The notes under the pieces are model-generated. The model saw only the letters and a program-made list of their open reading frames with translations, searched no databases and had not been told where the DNA came from. Source: Arabidopsis thaliana (lineage: Eukaryota > Streptophyta > Magnoliopsida > Brassicales > Brassicaceae). Taken from it: a stretch of DNA of 64,000 bases. Position 1 is the first letter of the stretch, and every line of letters starts with the position of its first letter. Positions 1 through 11,353 of the stretch are shown piece by piece. A program made the position numbers and the translations under genes. Location: the NCBI RefSeq assembly GCF_000001735.4, contig NC_003070.9, positions 24,103,971 to 24,167,970 on the forward strand, given 5' to 3'.

Positions 1-204
1 TGTGTTTCACTTAAGTTTGAGGTTTGAGGTGACTTTAGATATCCAATATATTTCACATTTCTTTTAAGCAAGAGTGGTACTCAATATTTTTATGCACTAC
101 CATATCTCTAATGTTTTCTCAACATAAAATATAATTCACACGTTTAAAATAAATAGCTTTTGATCAACCAAGCTTCTAACGATACTACGCTGATTTGGGG
201 GAAA

Positions 205-400
205 TCACCATCATCGTCACCGTCACTGTCACCGTCGGTTCCTCCTTTGAATGAATTTTAGTAGGATCCCTTTGATGTCATTGACAACCGCCATCATCAT
301 CGTCTCTATTACCACCGTTGATGCTGCCACGAGCACCACTGACGTTAAAACCACCAGGACTACCACCACAACAACCACTATCACCACTAACAAAGAGACC
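205..400. repeat. ACC/ATC-type trinucleotide-rich low-complexity tract
   Basis: Runs of CACCATCATCGTCACCGTCAC type at 207-236 and ACCACCA/ACAACCACT type at 340-390 form an impure triplet repeat. It reads as poly-Thr in one frame, but nothing else suggests coding. Confidence 0.6.
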
Positions 401-1607
401 AAGTTTTTTCATAAACTACCTTCCATGTTTAATTACTATAGTTTGAATATAGAGTGCTAGTTTCTTAATTTATTAATAAAAAAATGGTAGTCTTGCACAA
501 ATTTTTCTTCTTTATAAAGAAAGATATCACAAAATTTTATCAATTAAATTTATTGAATAAAACAAAAGATTTTCTCTCTTCTATTGTTTACCTTTCTTTT
601 TAGTAAGTAATTAAGTCTAAATGTGCAAGAAATCCACAGATAATAAATTCAAAGAGATAAACTTTGATGTTGTTAGAAATGGAGGATAATCATACAATAG
701 ACGGATCGGTTTCTCGAGTAATTGTTTTTTTATTAAACGGATTATACCAAATTTAGACCGATTTTCACCAATAATCAAATCAAACAGAACCGAACCAAAT
801 TACCTTCATTAATTGGAAAAAAATCGAATTTAGCCAAAAATAACCAAGTTAACCGGATTTTTTTAAAATGAATACAGAGATTATCGACAGTGGAAAAAGG
901 AAAAGAACTCGAAAAGAAGACCATAAACGCAGAACCATAAGCATACACAGACGAATGTTAAGCGATTAGTTTTAACACATTTCATAGGTCTTTTAAATGT
1001 ATATTATCGAGTCTTTGATATCGAGAACATATAGTTTTCGATATCTTTTAGTGTTTTTGGATTTGTGGACCTGCTGGGGTTAAAAGAGGTGTGTTGGAAG
1101 AGAAATGAAGCCAAATGAGTCAAGTGAAGTAATTGGAGATGCAGAGCAGTGCAAAAGCGTCATCACTAATTAGTTTGGCCGCCTCTGATAGAAGACTTCC
1201 TACCGATAGATCTTTCTCAACTTTGTACACAAGATAGAGTAGGATATAATCTCTTTATTGATCAAAGTATGATAACAAAGTATAACAATCAAGGCACATC
1301 AAATCAATTTATAAACCCTAGTCACGTTTCAAGAATCCAAATAGGAAATACACAATAAATATTGTCTTGTAGAGATTGCAAATAGTTGTTAAGACGAAGA
1401 ACAAACTATTTTTATTTATTACGTGGGTCATATTCAAAATTGAATAAATGTAAATTTACTGTAAATGATGCACTTTTGGATAAATCCTGACAAAAACTAG
1501 ATTTATATCGTTCATAAACCTTTCACATATCAGCCATTGCAACCATATGAAGTTTTGAAAATAAGCTTGTAGGTGATTTTTGGGAGGATTTACTCACATG
1601 ACTAAAT

Positions 1608-1672
1608 TGGGCCCATGAGTGAAAGTGAAGCCCATTTGTAAAATAAATGTCACACTACACACAAAAACCCTA
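1608..1672 (+). promoter_or_regulatory. Site II plus telo-box promoter of the S5 gene
   Basis: TGGGCCCA at 1608-1615, AGCCCA at 1629-1634 and AAACCCTA at 1665-1672 lie 70-135 bp before the start codon at 1743. Site II elements combined with a telo-box are a known signature of Arabidopsis ribosomal-protein and mitochondrial-biogenesis promoters, which fits the downstream gene. Function in this promoter is inferred. Confidence 0.65.
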
Positions 1673-1742
1673 AAAATCATTTCAGTCTTCTCAAGGTTTT
1701 TGAAATTTCTATCTTCCATTTCCATCTGATGAATCTCTGACG

Positions 1743-4700
1743 ATGTCTTTGAGAACTCGAGCATCGTCATGGCCTCGTCTTCTACTTCGCCGGAACCCTA
1801 GATCTTCATTTTCTCGTCAGATATCTACTCTCGATTCCTCAACATCAACATTTCCCAGAAGAATCTCCGGTTACTACTCCTCCTCCTTCTTTCCCGTAAA
1901 TCAAACGCCATGGATCTCATCTCAGAGGTACCGTTTCTTCTCCTCAAGCACAATGTCACCATCGGAAGCTGATAGAGTAGTGAGAGAACTTATAGCAGAG
2001 GTTGAGAAAGAGAAGCAGCGTGAGAGAGAGGAGAGACAAAGACAAGGACTTGATTACAAAGACATTGATGCCGAAGACGAAGAAGATTACTTAGGGATTG
2101 AGCCGTTTATCGAGAAGCTTAAGAAGCAGAATTTGAAAGATGATGGTGAATTAAATAGGCGTGAAGAGTCTTCTGATTCGGATAGTGAATATGATGAGAT
2201 TGATTTGGATGAAGAGAGGAAGAAAGAAGATATCTTTAATAAGAAGTTTCAGAGACATAAGGAGCTTCTTCAGACTCTTACCAAGTCAGGTATATGAACA
2301 TTTGTTTATGGCTTAGAAATGGTTTATGGTTTGTTTTCTGATTAGTTCTAAGTTGTTGTGTTATTGTTTGGCAGAGACACTTGATGAGGCATTTAGATGG
2401 ATGAACAAATTAGACAAATTTGAGGAGAAGCATTTCAAGCTTAGACCTGAGTATAGGGTTATTGGTGAGCTGATGAATCGTTTGAAGGTAGCTGAAGGGA
2501 AAGAGAAGTTTGTTCTGCAGCAGAAATTGAATAGAGCTATGAGGTTGGTTGAGTGGAAAGAGGCTTTTGATCCAAACAACCCTGCTAATTATGGAGTTAT
2601 TGAACGTGATAATGTTCAAGGTGGTGGTGAAGAAAGAGAAGAGCGTCTTGTTGCTGATGGGCCTAAGGATGACAATGATGATGATGATGATGAAGAGGAG
2701 TTTGATGACATGAAAGAAAGGGATGATATTTTGTTGGAGAAGCTGAATGCGATTGACAAGAAACTTGAGATTAAGCTTTCTGAGCTTGATCATACCTTTG
2801 GGAAGAAGGGGAAACGGTTGGAAGAGGAGATTAGAGAGCTGGCTGAAGACAGAAATGCTTTGACAGAGAAGAAAAGACAACCTTTATACAGAAAAGTAAG
2901 TGCATTCTCTATATGTCAGGCTTGGTAAGCAATAGAGTTTGATCTTGATTTAGAACTTTTCGTGGTAACCATTGTAGCTGTAGTGCTGTAACTGCTTTAT
3001 TGAGAGAAGCACATAGCCAAAAAGTTCAGGCTTGGTGTTGCTTCAAAATGCGTTATGTGCTAGTACAATGCGGCATATCTCTATTAAGAGATGTTTGCAT
3101 TTTCCACGATATTACCTTAATTCTCTTATAAGTTCAACCATACATTCTATTAGATTATAACAAATGGATCAATTTCCTTTCATGCAATATGAATACTTAA
3201 GAAGGCCAGTAGTCTAATAGTTACATGAGTTTATGATACCCTTTGTTTGGTATGTTCTGAAGTTATCTTTTCTTTGACCATGGTGGATATTGCCATACAT
3301 CTTTTCTCTCAATTTATTACTGAAATTATTAGCATAGCTGATCAGGTTATTTCTTATTTTTTGCAGGGATATGATGTGCATGTGATAGATGTAAAAAAAG
3401 TTTGTAAGGTCACAAAGGTATAGTTGTTTGACATTCTCTCTTTTGTATCTCTTAATTCACTTGCTCGGCTATAATAAAAGACATGTATTTTTAGGGTGGC
3501 AGGGTTGAAAGGTACACTGCATTGATGGTTTGCGGAAACTATGAAGGTATCATTGGGTATGCAAAAGCAAAAGCTGAGACTGGCCAATCTGCAATGCAGA
3601 AGGTAATCTCACATTACCATTTGTCATTTTGATGGGAGAGACAAGTATGGTGGTGTCTTATAAAAATGGACACTACAGGTCTCGACAGTACGTTCATTTG
3701 TGACTAGTGGCAGGATCTTATTGTAGCAAAGATAAGCATCCAAGTGATTCTGATACAAAGCTAATTTTATTTGTTTGTACTGCCTAGCGTTGAGGACATG
3801 AGACGTTCTAAAATCTTGAGTTTAGGTCAACTGAAATTTAATATACCACTACCTTAGGTTCACTCAAATTTCAGCTTTTATTGGCATAGAAGCTTTTAGT
3901 AGGTAGGGACTAAAGTACATAGTATGCATCTTTTTGTAAAAAAATTGATGTTCTTTTGTGCATAAAGGCTTTAATTCAACTAGATTGGTGCCGTTCCCCA
4001 AATGCACCAAATGAGAAAGCTTATGTTCAACTTTAGGTTGTTTGACAAGGCTCTTTCCTTATTGGTTTGTGCATGAATGTCCATATTTCTATATTGCTTT
4101 TAATTCGTGAACTGGTCAAAGGACTTAAAACATACAATTTGTGGTATACTAGTCTTGTTCTGTTATGATGCATTTATATTTCTTTCTATATCCTTCTTTA
4201 GTTAGTTCTCATGGTCTCTTTTATAACAACGGTAAAACAGGCATATGAGAAATGCTTTCAGAATCTTCATTACGTAGAGCGGCATGAGGAGCACACCATT
4301 GCACACGCAATACAGACTTCTTACAAGAAAACCAAGGTATCTATTTGAGTTCCTTTCTGACAGTACTATTGATGCCACTTATCTATATAAATATATCCTT
4401 AATAAACTTGAATCTGCAACTAGTTATATCTGTGGCCTGCACCAACCACGACGGGAATGAAAGCTGGGAGAGTTGTCAAAACAATCTTGCTCCTAGCAGG
4501 GTTCAAAAATATCAAATCAAAGGTGCATTTTTTGCTTCATCCTGATATAACATCGATTCTTGTTTTCCGCTGGAGTTAAAAGTATTGTTGTGGTCCGAAT
4601 TTTCAGGTGATTGGTTCAAGGAATTCATACAACACCGTTAAGGCAGTGTTGAAGGCCTTGAATGCGGTGAGTGTTCTGAGCTGATGACAAAAAGTCAAAT

Positions 4701-4810
4701 CAATTTTAGTTAAAACCTTATTAATGTCTTTTTCTTTTTGTCAGGTCGAAACACCAAAGGATGTTCAGGAGAAGTTTGGCCGGACAGTTGTTGAGAAATA
4801 TCTGCTGTGA
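1743..4810 (+). CDS. Organellar (probably mitochondrial) ribosomal protein uS5, At1g64880-like
   Basis: This is the small-subunit ribosomal protein S5, which helps decoding accuracy and subunit assembly, here most likely in mitochondria. Eight exons join in frame: 1743-2289, 2375-2895, 3367-3417, 3495-3602, 4241-4336, 4424-4522, 4607-4666 and 4745-4810, giving 515 residues. All introns are GT-AG. The S5 N-terminal RNA-binding domain begins near residue 357 with VIDVKKVCKVTKGGR, and the C-terminal S5 fold ends KFGRTVVEKYLL. The first 60 residues are rich in Arg and Ser and lack acidic residues, as in a transit peptide. Residues about 60-350 are a charged helical extension with an Asp/Glu run (DDNDDDDDEEEFDD), far longer than in bacterial S5 (about 165 residues). 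The start is the first ATG after a site II/telo-box promoter. Mitochondrial targeting is inferred. Confidence 0.93.
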
Positions 4811-5781
4811 GATCTGCAATTAACGCCTTTGGGTATGTATTTGCTGAGTTTTGGTTGAAGTCTAATGTTTGGCTTTAGATTAGTAGTGTGTTTCTTACTC
4901 TACAATTGAAATATTTTTACGATGTTGGGGAAAAATAAAGAAGTTAAGAATACACTATCCTTTCACCAATTTTATTAGCTTTAGTTCTGGTTTTGGTTCT
5001 GGTTCCTGATACAATGTCGTAATCGTCGTAGGAACCTTGTTCAGTTTGGTTGTATTAGTACTCAAACGTTTCAAAAATTGAAATCATAAAAGTTCGAAAT
5101 GTCATGTAACATCGGAACAAGAAGATGTATTAGTACTGTGCTTTCTATTGATGATCCTCATCAGTTTGGTTGGTTCATATACTGTAGTTTGGTTGGTTCA
5201 TTTTTAATTGCCATTTATAAGGTAATGAGGAGATTTCGTCGATATGTGTTGGGATTATTGCTTTATTTGCCAGAGTTTTAAGGTCTCAATTAACACAAAC
5301 TACACAAAATTTTAAACTATAGACGGATTAGTCACAAGATTTTATTTGGTGAAAATCACGTGGACAAATACGATTGTCTTTATATGGTCTAAATATCCTG
5401 TTTTTTGTTTATTTAATTTAATTAGCCTTGAAATAGTTCTGTCTGGGATGAAATTTACGTGTTGTCAAACAAAAAATCCGTGCCAAAAAGATCCAAACTA
5501 ACCAGATTTGAGTTCTGTTTTAAATAAGATGGAAATAATCGCTCATTATATCATAATCTCACCACAACCAGAACTAATCCAGGTGGATCAAAAATATATT
5601 TTGATACAAGACCAAATCACAAAATTCTTCCAAGAAATGTTATTTGTATGTCGGTACACAACATCCGTCCTTGTCAACTCTCTTCACGATCTTATTCTTT
5701 CCAATTATATATTTCCCAAAATATCTTCCAGAAATTTTGAATTTAACTCCGACGACCAAAAGAAGGAAACTGAAAAAGACA
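4811..5781. other. Intergenic between S5 and transporter genes
   Basis: It contains the S5 3' UTR and the promoter and leader of the next gene. Small frames at 5099-5281 and 5508-5831 show no family features. I see nothing else. Confidence 0.6.
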
Positions 5782-7195
5782 ATGAGCAGCAGCAGCGATA
5801 CTCATGCCGGAGAATCTCGTCATCGCCGTAACCCGATCCGGTGGCTACTCGGTTTCGGTTTCTTCGTACAAGGATTCAGAGGATTCCCATGGCTTGGAGC
5901 CAATTTCTTCCTCACAGAACAGCTCCGTGTTAATCCTTCAGTGCTTCAGCTTCTTCAAAACTCAGCCAATCTTCCAATGGTCGCTAAACCCATCTACGGC
6001 GTCGTTTCAGACTCTGTCTACTTCTTTGGCCAACATCGAATCCCATACATCGCCGTTGGAGGTATAAGACCTAACCACAAATAAAATTGATAGAGAAATA
6101 ATTTGGAATTGTGATTGAGAGAGATCATTTGTTGTTACTATTGCAGCTTTGTTACAAGCAATCTCATGGCTAGCTATAGCATTCTTGTCAAGATCCAATG
6201 TATCAATCTTAGCTTTATCGATATATCTTCTCCTTAGTAATCTCGGTGCTTCCTTAGTAGAAGTAGCGAATGATGCTATTGTTGCTGAATCCGGAAAGCA
6301 AAAAACCTCAGAGACGCAATCCGGTGAGCTACCGTCATTTGTTTGGATGGTTTCTTCTCTTGGTGGAATCTTAGGTAACCTTTTAGGTGGTATTGCTATC
6401 AAAACGTTTTCAGCTCAGTCAACGTTTCTTGTGTTTGGGATCTTGGCTCTTCTTCAGTTCTTGGTAACTATAAACATCAGAGAAAAGTCTCTTAATCTTC
6501 CGGAAAATCCATCACCAGCTGGTGGTATTAGGAAACATCTCTCTGATCTTTCGCATGTGTTGAGGAAGCCCGAGATTTCTTATTCGATAGCTTGGATCGC
6601 GGTATCAACCGCTGTGGTTCCGGTTTTGACAGGGACTATGTTTTTTTACCAAACAAAGTTTCTGAAGATTGATGCATCACTTTTAGGGATCTCCAAGGTG
6701 TTTGGTCAAATTGCAATGCTTCTTTGGGGTTTTGCATATAATCGTTGGCTAAAAGCTATGCGGCCGAGGAAACTGCTGACAGCCATTCAGGTGACGATAG
6801 CTTTCTTTGTGATATCCGATCTCTTGTTTGTGAAAGGCGTGTACCGGGATTTGGGAGTGTCGGACTCTGTATATGTACTCTTCTTTTCTGGATTCTTGGA
6901 AACTCTATTTTACTTCAAGATTCTGCCGTTTACTGTCTTGATGGCTCGTCTCTGTCCTCCTGGATGTGAAGGGTCTCTCATGGCATTTGTCATGTCAGCC
7001 ATTGCTCTTGCATTCATAGTTAGCGGATATCTTGGAATCGTTCTTGCATCGTTTGTCGGTGTAACAGAGGATGATTTCTCGGGGTTTACTCGCGGACTCG
7101 CTATAGAAGCGTGCTGCGTTGGGATTCCGTTGATCTTAACTTCTTGGATATATGATGAAGCGGAAACAAAAGAGAAGAGTAAAAAGATAGAGTGA
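5782..7195 (+). CDS. BT1/folate-biopterin-transporter-like MFS protein, At1g64890-like
   Basis: This is a polytopic membrane carrier of the folate-biopterin transporter (BT1) branch of the major facilitator superfamily. Two exons, 5782-6061 and 6147-7195, join within an Ala codon to give 442 residues. The N-terminal signature runs from GFGFFVQGFRGFPWLGANFF to NLPMVAKPIYGVVSDS (roughly residues 25-75), matching the family's first loop, where a GxxSD-type motif follows helix 2. About ten to twelve hydrophobic helices follow, and the C-terminus is short and charged (ETKEKSKKIE). The start at 5782 is chosen because the family motif begins just after it and no upstream ATG in frame is better placed. 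There is no obvious chloroplast transit peptide. I recall it being named probable folate-biopterin transporter 7. The substrate is unproven. Confidence 0.9.
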
Positions 7196-8442
7196 GTTCA
7201 TTTGGGTTAATGTGTACTTTGTATATCTTTGTGACATTCTTGTGATTTGAGGTTTTTCGTAGTCTCTCTCATTGTCTACATGACTACATGGTCCAACTTT
7301 CGATTGTGTAGCTGGGTCTTTGATTTTGCTTCACACCGACTAAAATATTTCGATGGTAGAAGCATACTTTGTATACATGTGACTTTGTTTGGTGCTAGTG
7401 CTATTAGTGATTACTTGTTTATGTTCATATCATAATCGTTGGACGGTTGTTTAATTTCTTAGAAATGTAGGAAGTTTAGAAAACTCTCCTTCTTCATCTT
7501 TATAAAATATCAATCTTAAATCAATGTGACACTAAAATTAAGTTTTCCCTTTCTTTTACTTTCTTTGTTCTATAAAGTAATTATTATGAGCTAATTTCAA
7601 TTTCAGTTTGTATTTTCTAACTGATTATTTGCACTATAAAGTGATTTCTTGTGTACTCATAAGACTCTTCATTTCATTACAATTTCGTAACTGATTAGAT
7701 GATAAGATATACAGTATCTCCTAAGAGAAAAAATACAAAGCCCAACACGGTAAGCATAAGCCCATGATGATGACGGTTAATATCATGATTATGATTTAAC
7801 AAACATAAAGAGAGTTTTTAACCACAATAAAGCGACAATCCACCAAATTCTTTCAATTTGGAGAAAAGTTTTAATCCACTAGTATAATGAGAAAAAAGGA
7901 TTACAATCAACTTTTCGACGTTTTAATAGATTTAAGCAAATTTTCAAATTTCAAGGTTTCCACAAGGATATTTGGTAAAAAATCAGAAAATCTGTGACTT
8001 TTGCGTCTTTTGGCAAATACAATTTCAATTATTGTTTTTTCAAATATGATTTGACCAAATTAGTCTTCAATTTTTTCAAATTTAACTAAGTGCTAAGTTT
8101 GAACGATGTTGGATCTCTAATTCACCCAAATCAAACTAAGCCGAAATTACTGATTTGTGGGTTTTCTTTCTTTAATACACCTATTTTAGTGTTCAAAAAG
8201 TAATCAAATTGCATTAAAAATAGGTTAGTTAAAACCTTATAGCAAGAAAACAAATATTGATACAAAATTCATTCAAAGTTTTAATTATTCTCCTCTATAA
8301 TTTTCTTGTAAATATAAATTTTTGGGACAGAAATAATATTTGCAATTCCATCATTTTTTAGTTTTTACATTTGTGAACACAATAAGTTTTCTCATTTTTT
8401 AAAAATCCCAAACAAAAGTCAATAAATAACTCATACAAACTT

Positions 8443-8662
8443 ATACTTCCTTCGTTTAAATTTAGTCGCCGTTTTAGCACTTAAATTTTGTTTTATAATA
8501 GTTGTCATTTTAGAATTTCAATGTAGATTTTTGGTAAAAAAATTCTAATTTTCTCCTCATTATTTTAATGTCTTGACCAATAAAAGATACTTAAAAAATT
8601 ATTTTATCAATTTAATTGTACAAAAGCCCTAAACGATAAGTAATTTAAGATGGAGGGTGTGT
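8443..8662. mobile_element. MITE-like element with about 30-bp imperfect terminal inverted repeats
   Basis: The left end (ATACTTCCTTCGTTTAAATT, from 8443) and the reverse complement of the right end (ACACCCTCCATCTTAAATTA, ending 8662) align over about 30 bp, continuing through GTCGCCGTTTTAG against ATCGTTTAGG. The interior of about 220 bp is AT-rich and non-coding. TACTTCCTTCGTTT-type ends are common to many plant MITEs. No clear target-site duplication was found, so the exact borders and family are uncertain. Confidence 0.5.
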
Positions 8663-8954
8663 TGGGTAATAAATCATAAATATTCATTAGTATAATTGAT
8701 ACAGTATATGTTAGTTAGTACAATATATATTTTGTTAAGTTGGACAAATGTTGAGAATAACTCAGTTAAATCAGTGCAAAGTAATAGTCAACAAGACAAC
8801 AACTAAATTAAAGATTTTTTTTTTGTTTAAAAGACTAGTCGAAGTTTTAAATATTTTACTCCAAAAAGCATTGGTTCAATTTTAGGCTAAAGACTTTATT
8901 GTTTCCCCTAAAAGAGATCTTCAGCTTATATAAACACAACATTCATTAACGTAC

Positions 8955-9000
8955 GCAATCGATGATGTCAAAGAAACCCGTGATGGCTGTTGTTTAGTAA
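8955..9000 (+). promoter_or_regulatory. Conserved CYP89A promoter block (CYP89A2 copy)
   Basis: GATGATGTCA at 8961-8970, followed by TGATGGCTGTTGTTT at 8981-8995, recurs with the same order and spacing upstream of CYP89A6 and CYP89A5. The reverse complement, TGACATCATC, resembles a bZIP/TGA-factor half-site. The block is about 350 bp from the ATG. Confidence 0.55.
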
Positions 9001-9207
9001 TGTAGAGCTAAAATAAGCAAAAACAAAAAACTTATGACTTTACTAACGACAAAACCGTCTTTATCCTTATGTCTTTACAATATCTCCGACTCGTCAAATG
9101 CCACAAACACCGCAAAAAATATTCTACCTGATTTTTTCCAAAGTTTTGAAATTAGATTTTTTTTCCAAAATAATTATGCTTGAATGGCACGTTTTTGAAA
9201 GAAAAAA

Positions 9208-9217
9208 TATATATATA
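9208..9217 (+). promoter_or_regulatory. TATA box of CYP89A2
   Basis: TATATATAA lies about 100 bp before the ATG at 9313, the position expected for a gene with a short 5' UTR. Confidence 0.5.
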
Positions 9218-9312
9218 ACCGGTACGTATAAGCCTAAAGAATTTGGCTACACCACACGTCTAGAAATGTACGAATAGAGAGTGAAGTGAACGACACATAA
9301 TAAAACCAAAGA

Positions 9313-10833
9313 ATGGAGATATGGTTACTCATATTGGCCTCTCTCTCCGGATCTCTCCTTCTCCATCTCCTCCTCCGCCGCCGTAACTCCTCCTCCCCTC
9401 CGTTACCTCCTGACCCTAACTTCTTACCTTTCCTCGGAACCCTCCAGTGGCTCCGGGAAGGCTTAGGTGGCCTCGAATCCTATCTCCGCTCTGTCCACCA
9501 CCGTCTAGGCCCCATCGTCACCCTCCGCATCACTTCCCGCCCCGCCATATTCGTTGCCGATCGTTCCCTAACTCACGAGGCTCTCGTCCTGAACGGCGCC
9601 GTCTATGCGGACCGTCCACCACCTGCTGTAATTAGCAAGATAGTTGACGAACACAACATCAGCTCCGGGTCATACGGAGCCACGTGGCGGCTTCTCCGTC
9701 GAAACATCACCTCTGAGATTCTTCACCCCTCGCGCGTGAGATCTTACTCCCACGCTCGTCACTGGGTTCTTGAGATCCTCTTTGAACGGTTCCGTAACCA
9801 TGGAGGCGAAGAACCGATCGTCCTCATCCACCATCTCCACTATGCAATGTTTGCGCTTCTTGTCCTTATGTGTTTTGGAGATAAGCTTGATGAGAAGCAA
9901 ATCAAAGAAGTGGAGTTCATTCAAAGACTACAGCTCCTTAGCTTGACCAAATTTAACATCTTCAACATCTGGCCTAAGTTCACCAAACTGATTCTGCGTA
10001 AGAGATGGCAAGAATTTCTCCAGATACGGAGACAGCAGCGGGATGTTTTGCTTCCCCTGATTCGTGCCCGGAGGAAGATCGTTGAAGAGAGAAAGAGATC
10101 GGAGCAAGAAGACAAGAAAGACTATGTGCAATCATATGTTGATACTCTACTCGATCTAGAGCTTCCAGAGGAAAATAGGAAGTTGAACGAGGAAGATATT
10201 ATGAACTTGTGCTCGGAGTTTCTCACGGCCGGGACTGACACGACGGCCACGGCGCTGCAATGGATCATGGCCAACCTAGTGAAATATCCAGAAATCCAGG
10301 AGAGATTACACGAGGAGATCAAGAGCGTGGTTGGGGAAGAAGCAAAGGAGGTGGAGGAAGAAGATGTGGAGAAGATGCCGTATCTAAAGGCAGTGGTGTT
10401 AGAGGGACTCCGGAGACACCCTCCAGGACACTTTTTACTCCCACACAGTGTCACGGAGGACACTGTGTTAGGAGGATACAAAGTACCGAAGAACGGGACG
10501 ATCAACTTCATGGTGGCGGAGATAGGGAGGGATCCAGTGGAGTGGGAAGAACCAATGGCGTTTAAGCCAGAGAGGTTTATGGGAGAAGAAGAAGCGGTGG
10601 ACCTCACCGGAAGTAGAGGGATAAAGATGATGCCGTTCGGAGCAGGAAGAAGGATATGTCCGGGCATAGGTCTAGCAATGTTGCATCTGGAGTACTACGT
10701 CGCCAACATGGTCAGAGAGTTCCAATGGAAAGAGGTCCAAGGTCATGAAGTGGACTTGACGGAGAAGCTCGAATTCACTGTCGTCATGAAGCATCCGCTT
10801 AAGGCTCTTGCTGTTCCTAGGAGATGTCACTAG
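9313..10833 (+). CDS. CYP89A2: Cytochrome P450 CYP89A2, At1g64900-like
   Basis: This is a microsomal class II cytochrome P450 of 506 residues in a single exon. The N-terminal anchor is residues 1-22 ([20 protein letters not shown]), followed by a basic stop-transfer and the hinge [10 protein letters not shown]. Visible motifs are helix-C WRLLRR (125-130), the helix-I oxygen-binding segment AGTDTT (306-311), the ExxR pair E364/R367, PERF (419-422) and the haem loop [10 protein letters not shown] with ligand Cys449. Everything needed for catalysis is present. The substrate is unknown; the related CYP89A9 acts on chlorophyll catabolites, but that cannot be transferred here. It is the first and most diverged copy of the four-gene tandem cluster, and it faces the convergent UGT79B10 with 520 bp between the stop codons. 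Confidence 0.97.
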
Positions 10834-11353
10834 TCTGCTTCTTCCTCTTTTCTTGGGTTTAATATTCAAAATGAGTGAACTTAGTTTGGTGGAATTCTCA
10901 ATAAACTATGGGATAAGTCATAAAAAAGAGTTATTATGCTGACCGTTTGTACTTTATATTCAAGTGTATGTTGGACACCTTAAAATAAAACAGATATTTA
11001 TATAGTTCAGATTTATTTATATGTTTTTAATTAAGTAACTGATATTTAAATTTTAAATTGCAACTTGCTAATGATGTTACGTACTATATAGTAATAGTAA
11101 TCCTATGATTTGAAAGAATGCATAATTTTTTCGTTAATCATTTTTAACAATTTTTGTGTTTTAAACTTTTTCTTATCATAACTTTTATTTTTGAAACTGT
11201 GTTTTAAAGACATGATGACTTGAAAAGAAAAGAAAAGAAAAATTGAACAAAGCCGACAAATTTATAACAACTACTTCGTGGTTTTGTAAATTACTACCAC
11301 GTGACTTCTTTGTTTAAACAGTTGCTACGTACGTACTTCTTTATTGTAGTATT
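10834..11353. other. Convergent 3' spacer between CYP89A2 and UGT79B10
   Basis: This AT-rich spacer holds the 3' UTRs of the two converging genes. Short A-rich runs such as AAAAGAAAAGAAAAG lie near 11223-11240. There is no other gene. Confidence 0.6.

Larger units (their letters stand above)
1..1742. other. Intergenic region upstream of the S5 gene
   Basis: No supportable gene. It holds a triplet-rich stretch of ACC/ATC/GTC-type repeats at about 205-400, a segment at about 700-860 rich in short ACCGAAC/AACCGG-like words of the kind common in Arabidopsis intergenic repeats, and the S5 promoter at the right end. The 69-codon frame at 251-460 is mostly threonine codons from the triplet repeat and looks fortuitous. 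Confidence 0.6.
7196..9312. other. AT-rich intergenic region upstream of CYP89A2
   Basis: No gene is supportable. It contains the 3' UTR of the transporter, a MITE-like element at about 8443-8662, the conserved CYP89A promoter block at 8955-9000 and a TATA box at 9208-9217. The rest is AT-rich, without structure I can name. Confidence 0.6.

Noticed and set aside
251-460. 69-codon Thr-rich open frame
   Set aside because: It is the translation of an ACC/ACT triplet-rich tract, with no domain and no promoter-like context.
2410-2880. Antisense 156-codon frame over S5 exon 2
   Set aside because: It is a shadow of a charged coding exon, lies entirely within a clear sense gene, and shows no motif.
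10122-10667. 181-codon antisense frame in CYP89A2, with similar antisense frames in the other P450 genes
   Set aside because: The frames recur because the sense genes are homologous and share codon bias. They have no conserved start and no family.
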